DNA of 64,000 nt. Source: Vigna angularis. Taxonomy: Eukaryota > Streptophyta > Magnoliopsida > Fabales > Fabaceae. Shown one piece after another: positions 11,537-23,753 of the stretch. The stretch covers positions 7,256,001 to 7,320,000 of the forward strand of contig NC_068975.1 of assembly GCF_016808095.1 (NCBI RefSeq), given 5' to 3'. Numbering within the stretch: position 1 is the stretch's first letter; each line of letters opens with the position of its first letter. The translations under genes and the position numbers were made by a program. The notes beneath the pieces are model-generated. The model was not told the origin of the DNA. It did not search any database and saw nothing but the letters and a program-made list of their open reading frames with translations.

Positions 11537-14500
11537 ATGCTTACTACCAATCAAACATCATCAACTCCAATACCTATTTTCACAGGAGAAAATTATGATT
11601 TCTGGAGTGTCAAAATGAAGACATTCTTCCGTTCTCAAGATTTATGGGATATCATAGAAGAGGGATTCACTATTCTAGAAGACACCTCTACTCTTACTGT
11701 AGCTCAAAAGAAGGAGTTGAAAGAAAACAAGCAGAAGGATTCAAGGGCTTTATTTGTTCTTCAACAAGCAGTTGATGACACAATTTTTCAAAGGATAATC
11801 GGTGCCGCAAGTGCAAAAACAGCTTGGAACACAATACACAAGGAATTTCAAGCAAGTGACGAGGTACGCAATGTTAAACTTCATTCTCTAAGATGAGAGT
11901 TTTAATTATTAAGAATGAAAGAATCTGAGACCATTAAAGACTATTATTCTAGAATAAAAGAAATAGTTAGTCAGATGAGAGCCTATGGGGAAAATATTCT
12001 TGACAAAAAGATCGTTGAAAAAATTTTAATTTCTTTTCCCCAAAAATATGATGCAATCGCAACCGCGATTGAACAAACAAAAGATTTGACTACATTGTCA
12101 GTAACACAACTAATGGGCTCTCTTGAAACTTATGAACAAAGATTGAAAAGGCATGAAGAAGACTCGGTTGAAAATGTCTTTCAATCAAAACTAAAATTAC
12201 GGTCTCAGAATAAAGAATATGAAGGAAATAAAAGTAGAGAAAAAATTTCTAGAAATAAAGAAAATCCTAGAAGCTTCTCTATGACTCGTCAAGAAAAATA
12301 TCCTCCATGTGGCATATGTAAAAAGACAAGTCACTCAGAAAAATATTGTTGGCATCATGGAAAACCTTAATGCCACTATTGCAAGAAATTTGGTCACGTG
12401 GAAAAGTATTGTCGTAATAAAAATAAGCATCAAGCAAACTTTGCGGAAGAAGATAATCAGGAGAAACTCTTATTCTACGCCAATCAAGAATCTCCTGGTA
12501 GAGAAGGAAGTTGGTACTTGGATAGTGGATGCAGCAATCACATGGCAAAAGATCAAAGCATCTTCAAAGACATTGATAAATCTATCAATGTCAAAGTTCG
12601 GCTAGGAAATGGCACCACAGTGGAGTCTCGAGGCAAAGGAACTTTCATGGTAGAGACAAAGAAAGGTACTAAATTCATCAAAGACGTTTTACTAGTTCCA
12701 AATCTTAAAGAAAATCTTTTAAGTATTTGTCAAATGATGGAGAATGGATATTCTCTTCATTTTGAGAAAGATACATGCAAAATTTATGACAGTAAAATGA
12801 TAGAAATTGGCCAAGTAAAAATGGAGAAGAGAAATAGAAGCTTTCCTATAAGCTTCAAACTTGGAACTAATATTGCCATGAAGGTAGAAGTTGATGACTC
12901 ATGGCTTTGGCATAGGAGATTTGGCCACTTCAACACACATGCCTTAAAGCTTTTATATCAGAAAAACATGATGAGAGATCTTCCATGCTTGAAGGAGAAT
13001 AATGAATCATGTGAAGGATGTCTCCTCGGAAAACAACATCGATTACCATTCTCGATAGACAAAGCATGGAGAGCAAAAGACTTATTGGAGTTGATTCATA
13101 CTGATGTTTGCGGACCGATGAGAACATCTTCACATCATAACAACAGGTATTTTATCTTCTTCATTGATGACTTCTCTAGATTGACATGGGTCTATTTCTT
13201 AAAGGCAAAGTCAGAACTTTTCAGAGTATTCAAGAAATTTAAGGCCCTTGTTGAGAAGCAAAGTGGAAAACAAATAAAAGTACTTAGAAGTGATCGTGGC
13301 AAGGAGTACACATCTCACAAGTTTGAAAAATTCTATGAAGATGAAGGCATAGAGCGACAACTTACAGTTGCATATACTCCACAACAAAATGGTGTGTCAG
13401 AGAGAAAGAATCGCACAGTTATGGAGATGGCAAGATCAATGCTAAAAGAGAAAAGTATTCCTAACACTTTTTGGGCTGAAGCAGTCTACACTACAGTTTA
13501 CATTCTAAATAGATGTACAACTAAGGCAGTCCAAGACAAGACTCCTATTGAAGCTTGGAGTGGGAGAAAGCCATAAGCTAAACACCTACGAGTATTTGGA
13601 TCTATCTACTACATACATGTTCCTGATCAAAAGAGGCACAAGCTTGAAGACAAGACTATACAAGGAATATTTTTGGGATATAGCACACAGTCAAAAGGTT
13701 ATCGAGTTTACAACCTACAAACAAAAAGCTCATCATCAGTCGAGATGTTGAAGTTGATGAAAATGCTTCTTGAAATTGGGAAGAAGAAAAAGTTGTTAAA
13801 AGCAAAATTCTACTTCCAGTGCAGTAATCTCAAGAAAAAACTCAAGAAGAGGCAGAAAATTCAGGTACGTTGTCTCCACCTCCACAACAGGAAGATTCTT
13901 CACCTGAATCTAGTCCAAGAAGAGTAAGATCTTTGGTAGACATATATGAAACTTGCAATATAGCCATGATTGAGCCTAATTGTTATGAAGAAGCATTAAA
14001 GAAAGAAGTATGGGTCAAGGCTATGGAAGAAGAGACTAAAATGATTGAGAAGAATAACACTTGGGAACTCGCAAATTGCCCTCATGGAAAAGATATCATA
14101 GGAGTGAAATGGATATATAAAACAAAGCTTAATCCTGATGGAACTATACAAAAGCACAAGGCAATATTAGTTGCTAAAGGCTACTCACAGCAACTAGGAA
14201 TAGACTACAATGAGACATTTGCTCCAGTTGCTCGCTTAGATACAATTGGAGTATTAATAGCTCTTGCAGCAAAAAAAGGATGGAACATCTATCAACTTGA
14301 TGTCAAATCAACCTTTCTAAATGGAGTTCTCGAAGAAGAAATTTATGTTGAACAACCACAAGGTTATATCAACAAAGGAAATGAAGGCAAAGTACTAAGA
14401 CTTAAAAAATCATTATATGGCCTGAAGCAAGCTCCTCGAGCATGGTATAGCAAGATTGATAAATACTTCATCGATCAAGGATTCAGGAGGAGCAAGAGTA

Positions 14501-15522
14501 AGCCAACACTATATATTAAGGCATAAGGTCAATACCATCCCATTGTCTTTATATATGTCGATGATATTATCTATACAGGAAACAATATAAAGATGATGAA
14601 AGAATTTAAAGAAGACATGATGAAGACATTTGAAAAGACCGACCTTAGCTTGATGAACTATTTCCTCGGTATAGAGGTGAAACAACAAAAATAAGGCATA
14701 TTTATCTCTCAAAAGAAATATATTGAAGCTCTACTAAAGAAGTTCAAGATGAATGGTTGTAAACCTGTCGCTACTCCGTTGGTGGTAAACGAGAAATTAC
14801 AAAAAGATGATGGAGCACAAGAGGCAGATGCATCGCGCTACAGGAGTTTAATTGGAAGTCTCCTCTATCTCACAGCCACACGACCAGACATTATGTATGC
14901 TACAAGTCTTCTATCAAGATTCATGCAAAAGCCAAGTCAGATTCATTATGGAGTAGGAAAAAGAATTTTAAGATATCTACAAGGCACAAAGGAGTTTGGT
15001 ATATGGTACAAAACCATGACTAACTCAAGGATGATTGGTTACATAGATAGTGATTGGGCAGGATCAATGGACGACATGAAGAGTACGTCAGGATACACTT
15101 TCTCACTAGGATCCGGTATTTTATCTTGGGCATCAAAGAAGCAAGCAACCATGGCACAATCAACAGCAGAAGCAGAGTATGTAGCAGTTGGTGAAACCAC
15201 AAGTCAAACAATATGGCTACGAAGAATACTTGAAGAAATGGGTGAACCACAAGCTGGACCAACTATTATTTATTGCGACAACAAATCGGCAATAACAATA
15301 GCAAACAATCCAGTCCATCATCAAAGAACAAAACACATAGCCTTTAAATATCACTTCATTCGAGATGAAGAGACAACTAAACAAATTCGACTCGAGTACT
15401 GCCCAACAGAAGACCAAATTGCAGATATCTTTACAAAGGCATTACCACGACCAAGATTTGAACTACTACGCACTATGCTAGGAGTTAGCGAATTTGCATT
15501 AAGGAGGAGTATTAAAGTATAA
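11537..15522 (+). pseudogene. Copia gag-pol polyprotein (broken by stops and a frameshift)
   Basis: Starts at ATG 11537. In order: a gag N-terminus with GENYDFWSVKM, a gag core (about 11900-12200), a zinc knuckle CHYCKKFGHVEKYC just after a TAA at 12368-12370, a protease with WYLDSGCSNHM (about 12510), a pre-integrase zinc region (HRRFGH...CEGCLLGK), an integrase with the DDE-type core (HTDVCGPM, IDDFSRLTWVYF, SDRGKEY), a reverse transcriptase (NTWELANCPHGKDIIGVKW to YVDDIIYTG near 14560), and an RNase H containing IDSDWAGS. Stops at 11894-11896, 11903-11905, 12368-12370, 13574-13576, near 13830, 14524-14526 and 14692-14694, plus a frameshift near 13725, mean no full polyprotein is made. The frame ends at 15522, inside the 3' LTR. 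Confidence 0.95.
15501..15509 (+). other. Polypurine tract of the copia element
   Basis: AAGGAGGAG directly before the 3' LTR. Confidence 0.85.
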
Positions 15523-15888
15523 TGCAATTTCTAGAAGAATGTAGAAGCTCCTTAAATAGAAGAATTGAAATGTAATGAAGTTCTAGAATATTGTAGAAAA
15601 GCCTAAGATAGGAAGAAAAATCAAGAATATTCCACATAGGTAAAAATCTAGAACATTTCACATAAGTTGTGGCTAGTATGTTCTAGAATAATCTATGGGT
15701 CTATAAATACCCATGAACTCTACCATTTGATAGAAGATGTAGACAACATCTACCATTTGTAAGAAGCCAACATCTACAACAACAAATGCAACTACAACAC
15801 TTCTTCCAACTACTACTTCTACATTCTACTATCTCTACATTTTTTCTACCACATCAACTACTCCTTTCACAACCTTAAAATACTAACA
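15510..15888 (+). repeat. 3' LTR of the copia element
   Basis: A 379 bp partner of 11045-11424, also TATTAAAG to CTAACA, with the TATA-bearing segment conserved near 15700. Differences from the 5' copy are scattered substitutions and short indels. Confidence 0.9.
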
Positions 15889-15893
15889 AGAAC

Positions 15894-16790
15894 TTACTCT
15901 GTGTTTCCTATTCAAATGACAGTTAAATAAGAAGAAACAACATTCCCCACCGTCACTATCTTTCTTGATCATTTTGAATGTTTTAAACTATGAGATCCAC
16001 ACAACAAATCATTCGCTTATCTTCTGATCAATAAAAACAAAGGAGAATCTAATAATTCATTTCATTCCTTCCTCACCACATTATATGAATAAAAATAAAT
16101 GAAAACTTAGTTGGAGAAAAAAAAAGAAAAAGAAAAAAAATTAGTAAGATGTGAGTAGGATAAAATTAGAATAATTAAAAAGTTTAAATTTTAATTTTCG
16201 AATCTATATTTTCTTTTTCTATTTTTCCTTTTTTTCTTTAACCAAATGAACATAAATTAGTGGGCATTCTTACTTAGTATAAAAATGTAATAATGTTTAG
16301 TTGATTATTGAATTAACCCCAAACCTATTGGCAATGATATTCTTCTTTTCATTAAGAAAAAAACCTTTTTAAATGGAAAGTTGATATTGGATTTAAATCT
16401 ACATTCACTAGTGTAAAAAGTACTTTTTATAGCAACTATCTATACGGGTTATAATCCATTAAGTATTAAAAATAGTACGGTGACATAATGGTAAATAAGA
16501 TAACTTTTTTTTATACAAGTTGTAATTATAATAGGCATAAAAAATAGACATGATATTTTTGTAATAAAGAAAAAACTTTCTACATTGATTCTAGTCATCA
16601 CCAATATAAAAAACGCTTTCACAACCCTTCTAATATAGCACGATATCAAGATCTTGAAATATTCTTTTGAAAGCTTAGACACTCAACTTGAGATATATGT
16701 TTAAATGTTGATAAGTGTCGTGTTTGAAATATAAAGAAAAATAATTGTTTAGCTTGGAAGTTTCTGTATTTGAAATATAAAGCTCAACTA
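15894..16790. other. AT-rich intergenic region with a possible CACTA end
   Basis: No gene is seen. CACTAGTGTAAAAAG at about 16408 resembles the left tip of the CACTA elements in this window, but no matching right tip or target duplication was found. Confidence 0.4.
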
Positions 16791-16794
16791 CAGG

Positions 16795-17946
16795 TTTTCA
16801 AAGAGGATCATTTAGTTAATATAAGAGAAAATTATACAAGAAATTTTATATTGGTTCGCTCCAATTAAGCTACGTTCAGTCTCCTCTGTAGAGGGTTCCA
16901 CTATAATCTTCACACGATTACAAATGAGTATGAGCATCACTTTTGGTACTCAACTACCTCGTCAAGATTCCTTTGAGCATTAGCATCACTCCTGGTACTC
17001 AGCACCCTACCGATATTTTCCTTTGAGTATTTTCACCACTCCTGGTACTTAGCTCCCTGCCTAGATTTTCTTTGAGTATTCAAACCACTCCTGGTACTAG
17101 ACTATCACTCTTAGATTCCTCAACTCAAACTGAGTTCAGTTGTAAGTGTTTTAATTTTCTGCAGAATTGCAATTAACGATTGCTTACAAGTAGTTCAGAC
17201 TATATCTCTCAATGAGAAGATTTGAATACAATACAATGCAATCTAAACACTCACAAGTGATTCTTTCTTCTCTCTTACAGTAGTAAGCAATTTGACAATG
17301 AAGCTCGATAGTATCTCTTTATCTTTTTTCTCTTCTCTTCTCTTTTCTTCTGCTCAATTGTATTCTTTTTCTTGAGCTCTTTCTCATTTTCTCTTAAAGA
17401 TGGATATATCATTGTAAGCTCTCCTTTCTTAAGATATTCTCTTAATTTATCCTCTTGATTTTCTTCTTGAGAGATTTTATATTTATAGGCTTCATGGATA
17501 TTTATCCGTTAGACTGAGTTTGTAGTTTATAGCCTTGATACTTATGTCTTCTATTTCTTCTTTTCATAGTAGTCGTTGTGTAAGTTAACTTTGTCAGAGC
17601 AGGCATGTCAGAGTGGCTGCAGCGGAATGGTTAACATGGGATAACAAACCAAGAGAGGGGGTGAATTTGGTTTTAATACGAACGTGTGCCTTTTAAATTT
17701 TCTACTCAATTTAACTTACTAAGCAAATAATAATGATAAATAAAAGGAGTAAGGTTGAGAGAAATTTGCACGGATGATTTTATCCTGGTTCGAATCTTAT
17801 CAATCCTACATCCAGTCGCTTATCTCAAATCAAGATAAACAGTTCACTCCTCACAAAACAATTACAAATTACAATCACATAGAAACAATTTGTAAAAGTT
17901 TAGAAACCACCTCTCTTGATACCACAAGAGATGAACCTTTACTTTC
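16795..17946. other. Retrotransposon relics, with tandem repeats at about 16925-17115
   Basis: The phrase CACTCCTGGTACT recurs about every 60 bases between 16925 and 17115, in a diverged array of three to four units built around TTTGAGTATT. From about 17630 the text AAACCAAGAGAGGGGGTGAA resembles LTR sequence common in plant copia elements. No reading frame of interest is present. Confidence 0.5.
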
Positions 17947-18901
17947 ATGCATATAAGAATTCATCTTCTTCATTAAATTGTTAATGTCACTCTCTAAATT
18001 ACTAAAAACCCAATCACTTGACGAAGAAAGCCTATCCTTAATTATTAGACTACAATCCCTTGCATCCCTAATAATTTATTCTACATTACGAATAGAAGCT
18101 TAAGACAACCAAACCTCCTATCCCTATCCCTGGGCAATATTTCTTTTGGGAGAAATTCTCCACATCTTGCTTTCTAGGTATTTCCCGATAACAAAGAAAG
18201 CCAAATATAATAACCATAGAGCAAAGGAGAAAATCCCTAACAAATAATGAAAGAAGCATATAATAATTCAGAACAAATTCAAATACATGAGAGTTTAGAG
18301 GTTACATCTTCCCCAACAACAAATAATATTAGTTCTCCATCGTCATGAAGAAACTAGGTGTACAATGGAATGAAAGAGATAGAAAAACCCTAGAAACTGA
18401 AGAGGAGAGCTCCCGCATCCCTAAATCTGCCTCCAAAGGGGGAAAACATGTGTTTCTGTGCTCAAGCCATCAAGAGATACCAACCCTAGGGCGTGCAAGT
18501 TCTTAAATAGAGCAAAAATAAAGTCCAAGCATAATAATATTGGCGCTCAGCGCCCCTACTTAGTGCAACCGAGCGAGCTTGCGAGAGGAGTGGCGCTTAG
18601 GCCCCCTCAGAAGACGTCCAAGCGGTGTGCGACATAAGGAAGCTGGCACTCAGCGCCCAAGCGTGGTGTGGCACTTGAAGGCTGGCGCTCAACACCTTAA
18701 TGGGGCGCCTAGGCGGTGATGCGTGACATCCTGCGCTAAGGGTTAAAGGGGCTACTAGGTGCCCTGCGAGCTTCTTCAACCTTCTTCTCTAGAACTTTAT
18801 TTGTCCCTCTTGAGTTTCAACTCCTTGATACTTTTGCTCTTCTTCCAAATCATACCAACAACCTACAAAATTAAGGAAATTTAGTGATAAAATCATTAAG
18901 T
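17947..18901 (-). repeat. Athila-type LTR relic, left part
   Basis: Aligns by eye with the LTR at about 7010-7860 (shared AAGAATTCATCTTCTTCATT and many later blocks), but is clearly diverged. The first part of the LTR is missing. GCTCAGCGCC-type motifs at about 18540-18720 match the GCTCAGCGGTAA motifs of the younger LTR. The LTR is interrupted at 18901 by a SIRE-like element and resumes at 23161. Confidence 0.75.
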
Positions 18902-19413
18902 TGTTACCAATGAGGAGCATTGGTAGCTTGAAGCTACTGTGAAGTTTTGATGATGATAAAAGCTGAAGAATTGAAGACTCTAAGTGCATCTTTGTTAAAC
19001 GCATTTTGTAGAAATAAATGTATAGGATAAATTGTAATGATGTAAAAACTCTTAGAAGTTTTTGTATTTAGTGAGTCATTGCGCAAATAATCGATTATCA
19101 AGAGTGATAATCGATTATCACGAGCCAGTTTAGAAAAGAGTTGCTCGCGCAAATAATCGATTATTACACAGAATAATCGATTATCACTATTTCATTTAAT
19201 ATTGTCCAAGTCTCTGAAATAATCGATTATGCCTTAGGATAATCGATTTTCTTGAACTCTACACTCTTTAAACTCTTAGCACATCAACTGTTTGATAAAA
19301 GTTCTCTAAGAAAATCAAGATTTTTAAACAGACTATTTTATCTTATTTATTGACTGCTACACGCTTTCCGCTTATTTTATTCCGCTGCGCGACTCTATAA
19401 TGGTACCGATTTA
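18902..19413 (+). repeat. 5' LTR of the SIRE-like element, internally deleted
   Basis: About 512 bp against 1,137 bp for the right LTR. Near 19244-19250 the sequence jumps from the text at right-LTR position 22412 to that at about 22985. This loses about 575 bp, including the TATAAATA box. Short shared bases (GATT) lie at the junction. The last bases (GTTCCGACA in the partner) are also replaced. Confidence 0.85.
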
Positions 19414-19415
19414 AT

Positions 19416-19427
19416 TGGTATCAGAGC
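19416..19427 (+). other. Primer-binding site, initiator tRNA-Met type
   Basis: TGGTATCAGAGC, an exact match to the usual copia primer site. Confidence 0.9.
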
Positions 19428-19452
19428 TTGTTTTGATAGTTTTTCAAATTTT

Positions 19453-21074
19453 TTGAAAATGGGCTGTCATAACCAAGTTTATTCTGAGGGTGCTTCTATT
19501 GATAGACCTCCTTTGTTTACGGGAAAAAATTATGCGTTTCGGAAAATAAGAATGCAAATATTTTTAGAGTCAATTGAGAGGGGTATTTGGGAAGTTGTTT
19601 TGAATGGTCCTTTTATTCCTACTATAAATTTGAATGGTATAGAGGAAGAAAAACCATATTTGCAATGGACTGCTGAAGAAAATAGACGAGCCCAATTTGA
19701 TATAAAAGCTCGCAATATAATATCCGCTGCTTTGGTATTAGATGAATTTTACAGGATTTCAGTGTGCAAAATGGCTCAAGAGATGTGGGAAATCTTCAAG
19801 TAACCCATGAAGGAACTGACGATGTGAAGCATGCTAGGAAGAACATCCTGATACAGGAGTATGAGATGTTCAGGATGCAATAGGGTGAAACCATCGCTGA
19901 TGTGCAAAAACGCTTCACACATATCGTCAACCATCTTTTTGGTTTAGGTAAGAAATTTGACACTAACGAATTAAATGTTAAAATTCTAAAATCTTTGAAT
20001 AGGACGTGGCAGCCAAAGGTTACTACGATAACTGAGTCTTAGGACTTGACATCCATGTCTATGGCTGTGCTTTTTGGAAAGTTGAGAGAGAACGAGCTCG
20101 AGTTGAATAGACTGAGTGTTGTGGAAGCCCAAGGAAAGAAGAAAACATTGGCCTTCAAATTTGAACATTCAAAAAGTACGAGTTCAGAAAAGGATGAGGA
20201 ATCTGAAGATGGAGACTCAGACGATGAGGATATGATTCATATGTTTAGAAAATTTAACAAGTTCATGAAATCTAGAGGCAAGGAACAAATTAAAAAGGAC
20301 CGAAAGAAGAAACAAAGATCTTCTTCAAATTACAGGTGTTATGGTTGTGGAGAAAAAGGACATGTTAATACAGATTATCCAAACATAAAAAAGGATGAAG
20401 AAAAGAAGTCTCTCAAGAAGAAAAGAGCTTACATTGCTTGGGAGGATAATGCATCAAGCACTTCTAGTTCAAATGTCTCCAATGAAGAAGCCAACTTGTG
20501 TTTGACGATTAATATTGATGACACTGCAAGCCAAGTAAGTTGCTCTAGCCTTGACACTACTGAATTTGATGTACAAAATACTTTTCTTGAATTGCTTGAT
20601 GAATCTGAGAAATTGAATGCTGCTCATAAAAATTTGAAAAAGGAATTTAAAGAATTGCAAATTAAATATGAGAAGGCATTAGATGAGGAAGTAAGTTTGA
20701 GAAATAAAATTTGCAACTTGGAAATGAAAAAGTCTTCAAATGTTGAACATCCTGTTGAATGTCTTTCATGTAAGAGTCATATGCTTGATATTGATATTCT
20801 TGAAAATATTCTTGAAGTTGCAACTGGAAATAATAATGTTGAAATGCCTATAACTGTTAGAAAGGTTTATAAAAACAAAAGTGTTTTTAAAAGTAAGAAC
20901 CAAATTAAAAGAACTCGTAGGGTATGGGTTGAAAAAGGAATTGTGTGTTATAGACACCCAAATGATGTCACATGTTTTTACTGTATGAAAAAGGGGCACA
21001 CTTCTAACAAATGTAGAATTAAACATTTTGATGTTTCAAATGAAAAATATGCTTGGATTCCTGGTATAAAGTAA
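19453..21074 (+). pseudogene. SIRE-type gag, interrupted
   Basis: The first piece, 19453-19803, has the gag N-terminus (RPPLFTGKNYAFRKIRMQIF). After stops and shifted frames at 19804-20045, a long open stretch runs at 20046-21074. It holds MTSMSMAVLFGKLRENELEL, an acidic segment, a zinc knuckle CYGCGEKGHVNTDYP whose last cysteine is replaced by tyrosine, a coiled-coil-like Lys/Glu-rich part, and a second knuckle CFYCMKKGHTSNKC with all ligands. It ends with TAA just after KYAWIPGIK. Gag is the structural RNA-binding shell protein. Spacing and motifs fit the SIRE lineage. Confidence 0.85.
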
Positions 21075-22010
21075 TTTGCCTCTAACCTTAAAGGACCCAA
21101 ATGAGATTATGGGGACCAAAACTCTATTGTTTTTGTTTTGCAGGTTAATTTTTCAAAAGGAAAAGAAGACTTTATGGTATCCTAGTATTTTTTAAGAGCT
21201 TTGAAAAAATTTATGAATGTTAGATGTGTCTTAGGTTGAAAATTTGGCCCAAATTTGCATTTCTCGGAAATTATTGTAAATAATCGATTACCAAGGGATG
21301 ATAATCGATGATCAAGGTCATTTTCACTCTAACGTACAAATTTGGCTCGCAAATAATCGATTATTTTGTGTAATAATCGATTATCTTAAGTTAAAACGTA
21401 AAAAAAAAAAACTTTTTTTAAAATTTTTTTTGGGGAATCTGTTTTTAATTTTAAAGGGAATATTACTTTTGGGGGAGTAGTTTTAATAAACTAAAAGGAC
21501 TTAAATTTTTTTTTAATTAGCTAATATAGGGAGCATAAAGATTAGATGATTTTTTATGATAAAAAAAAGGGGGGGTGAAATTTTTTATTGAGATCTTTTG
21601 TAATAATCTTGTGATAACTGTCATAAAAATAAATAAAAAAGGAGGAAAGATATGAGTTTGTTAGATATCTTGTTTTTTATCTCTATTATGGATTAATTAA
21701 TAGTGTTTGTACTTCTTAAATAGAGTTGAATTTTTGTTTTTCTTATATTCCATGAGGTATTATGTTCTTTCATGTTATGAAATTTCAATTTTATTTTTGT
21801 TTTGAAATGCATCAATTCTTTTGTTAAGGGGATAAAAATTTGAGGGAGAGGTTTTCCACTTTTTTACTTTTTGCTTATGATCAAAAAGGGGAAGAAAATT
21901 CTAATTTAAGTAGTGCAGTTATTACTAACATGTTTGTATGTTTGTAAGTATGAAATCTATGCAGGAAATTATAAACGCTTTTAACAAGAAGATATTTTTG
22001 ATCATCATCA
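21075..22010. other. Non-coding 3' part of the SIRE-like element; pol missing
   Basis: About 0.9 kb where more than 3 kb of pol would be expected. It is AT-rich, with several AATCGATTAT palindromes at 21280-21390. No polymerase motifs are found. Confidence 0.7.
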
Positions 22011-22023
22011 AAAAGGGGGAGAT
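22011..22023 (+). other. Polypurine tract of the SIRE-like element
   Basis: AAAAAGGGGGAGA directly before the 3' LTR start at 22024. Confidence 0.85.
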
Positions 22024-23160
22024 TGTTACCAATGAGGAGCATTGGTAGCTTGAAGCTAATGTGAAGTTTTGATGATGATAAAAGCTGAAGAATTGAAGAC
22101 TCTAAGTGCATATTTGTTAAACGCATTTTAAGAATTGAAGACTCTAAGTGCATCTTTGTTAAACGCATTTTGTAGAAACAAATGTATAGAACAAATTGTA
22201 ATGATGTAAAAACTCTTAGAAGTTTTCGTATTTAGTGAGTCATTACGCAAATAATCGATTATCAAGAGTGATAATCGATTATCACAAGCCAATTTAGAAA
22301 AGAGTTTCTCGCGCAAATAATCGATTATTACACAGAATAATCGATTATCACTATTTCATTTAATATTGTCCAAGTCTCTGGAATAATCGATTATGCCTCA
22401 GGATAATCGATTATCAGAGTTTGAAAACCCCATAATGGACACAAATAATCGATCATTACTTACAATAATAGATTATTTGTGGTAGTTGGGAGATGTCTTT
22501 TTAGTTTCTGACCCTGGGCTTATAAATAGATTTTTCCTCAACTCTTAGAATTAAAAACTTTTCATTTTGAGAGTATTAGAGCTTTGTGCCTAAGGGAAGC
22601 TCTTTAAGAATAAAAAGGGATCTATGCCATTTGAGAATACAGTTTGTCTGAGGAAGTTCTAAAGTGATAGAGTTGCTTAAGTCAAATCTTGTGAATAGGA
22701 GAAGCTCGCGCTTACAGTGTGTCTAAGGTCGGAGCGTTCTCTTCAAGTTGGCTGAGTAGGTTCTTCCGGTTCATTTGTTGAAGGAGGGTTCTTCCATTCG
22801 TTTGTCGAAGGAAGGTTCTTCCGTTCGTTTGTCAAATGAAAGGTGTTCTCATTTCTTAATTTTTACTTCATATCTTGTAATTTGTACAAACATTATTTTA
22901 GTGAAAAAGGTTAATCATTATTCATAGTGATTAACGACTAGACGTAGAATCTTTTGAGTCGAACCAAGATAAAATTTCTGAGTTGATTTTCTTGAACTCT
23001 ACACTCTTTAAAGTCTTGGCACATCAACTGTTTGATAAAAGTTCTCTAAGAAAATCAAGATTTTTAAACAGACTATTTAATCTTGTTTATTGACTGCTAC
23101 ACGCTTTCCGCTTATTTTATTCTGCTGCGTGACTCTATAACGGTACCGATTGTTCCGACA
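22024..23160 (+). repeat. 3' LTR of the SIRE-like element
   Basis: A 1,137 bp LTR, full length. It has a short tandem duplication of about 42 bp at about 22088-22171 that the left LTR lacks. A TATA box (TATAAATAG) lies at 22521. Many AATCGATTAT palindromes lie at 22250-22480. Confidence 0.85.
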
Positions 23161-23291
23161 TAAGTATACCATCTACTCACTTATTCACAAAACTAAACTA
23201 AAAACATGAGTTCAAGCAAGTTTCTAAGTCAAAAATGGTTGATTTATTATCAAAATTGCATCACAGATAATGGTAAATTCAACCGTTATCA
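23161..23291 (-). repeat. Athila-type LTR relic, right part
   Basis: Continues the LTR interrupted at 18901. It matches the LTR tail at about 7900-8011 and ends with ACCGTTATCA. It confirms that the SIRE-like element landed inside an existing LTR. Confidence 0.75.
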
Positions 23292-23753
23292 GTCACGTTT
23301 TGTAGCGATGCGCAAGGCAATTTGGTTTCATATGTTGTTTGTGGTAGTAGATCGAGTTTAGGCACAGTGGAGCTTGCGTTCAGCGTGACTCATAATGCAG
23401 ATTTATACGGAATGCAACATTTCGTGTTGGTGAAACTTGCTTGGATTAGTGCCTGTATTTGTTGAGGTTGCTCATTGTTGTGTTGATGAAGATAATGGAT
23501 TATGTGAATTTGGGATTCTTGTGTGAGTTGTTTTGAAGAAATTAGAATTGGAAGTAAAGTTTAGGTTATGATGAGGTTGAGGCATACTTTTCTTTTTATT
23601 GCACATATTTTATATTTTTCTTTATAATTCTCTTTCGACATAGCTAGAATGGAGTAGTTTTTAGGATTATTTTCTTTATGTACACACCTAGCAATTTTGG
23701 TTTGGTGGGTTTAGAAGAGAGGGCAAGAGAGATTATGGATTCAACTTCCCATG
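23292..23753. other. Spacer without recognised genes
   Basis: About 460 bp with no clear repeat and no reading frame worth noting. It ends in CTAAC (23754-23758), the left target duplication of the Ogre-type element. Confidence 0.5.

Larger units (their letters stand above)
11045..15888 (+). mobile_element. Ty1/copia retrotransposon, complete structure, mutated coding region
   Basis: A 4,844 bp element with two LTRs (11045-11424 and 15510-15888), an initiator-Met primer site, gag-pol in copia order (gag, protease, integrase, reverse transcriptase, RNase H), a polypurine tract and a perfect 5 bp target duplication AGAAC (11040-11044 and 15889-15893). The LTRs are alike with scattered differences, so the insertion is not recent. 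Both LTRs begin TATTAAAG rather than the usual TG, and end in CTAACA. Confidence 0.95.
18902..23160 (+). mobile_element. SIRE-like Ty1/copia element, gag only
   Basis: A 4,259 bp element inserted in the Athila-type LTR relic. It is flanked by TAAGT (18897-18901 and 23161-23165). LTRs begin TGTTACCAATGAGG and the right one ends GTTCCGACA. A TGGTATCAGAGC primer site follows the left LTR, and an AAAAAGGGGGAG polypurine tract precedes the right LTR. Only gag is left. Protease, integrase, reverse transcriptase and RNase H are absent, so it is non-autonomous or has lost pol by deletion. Confidence 0.9.

Noticed and set aside
17785..17805. tRNA-like B box (GGTTCGAATC)
   Set aside because: No A box at proper distance and no cloverleaf; the site lies in retrotransposon relic sequence.
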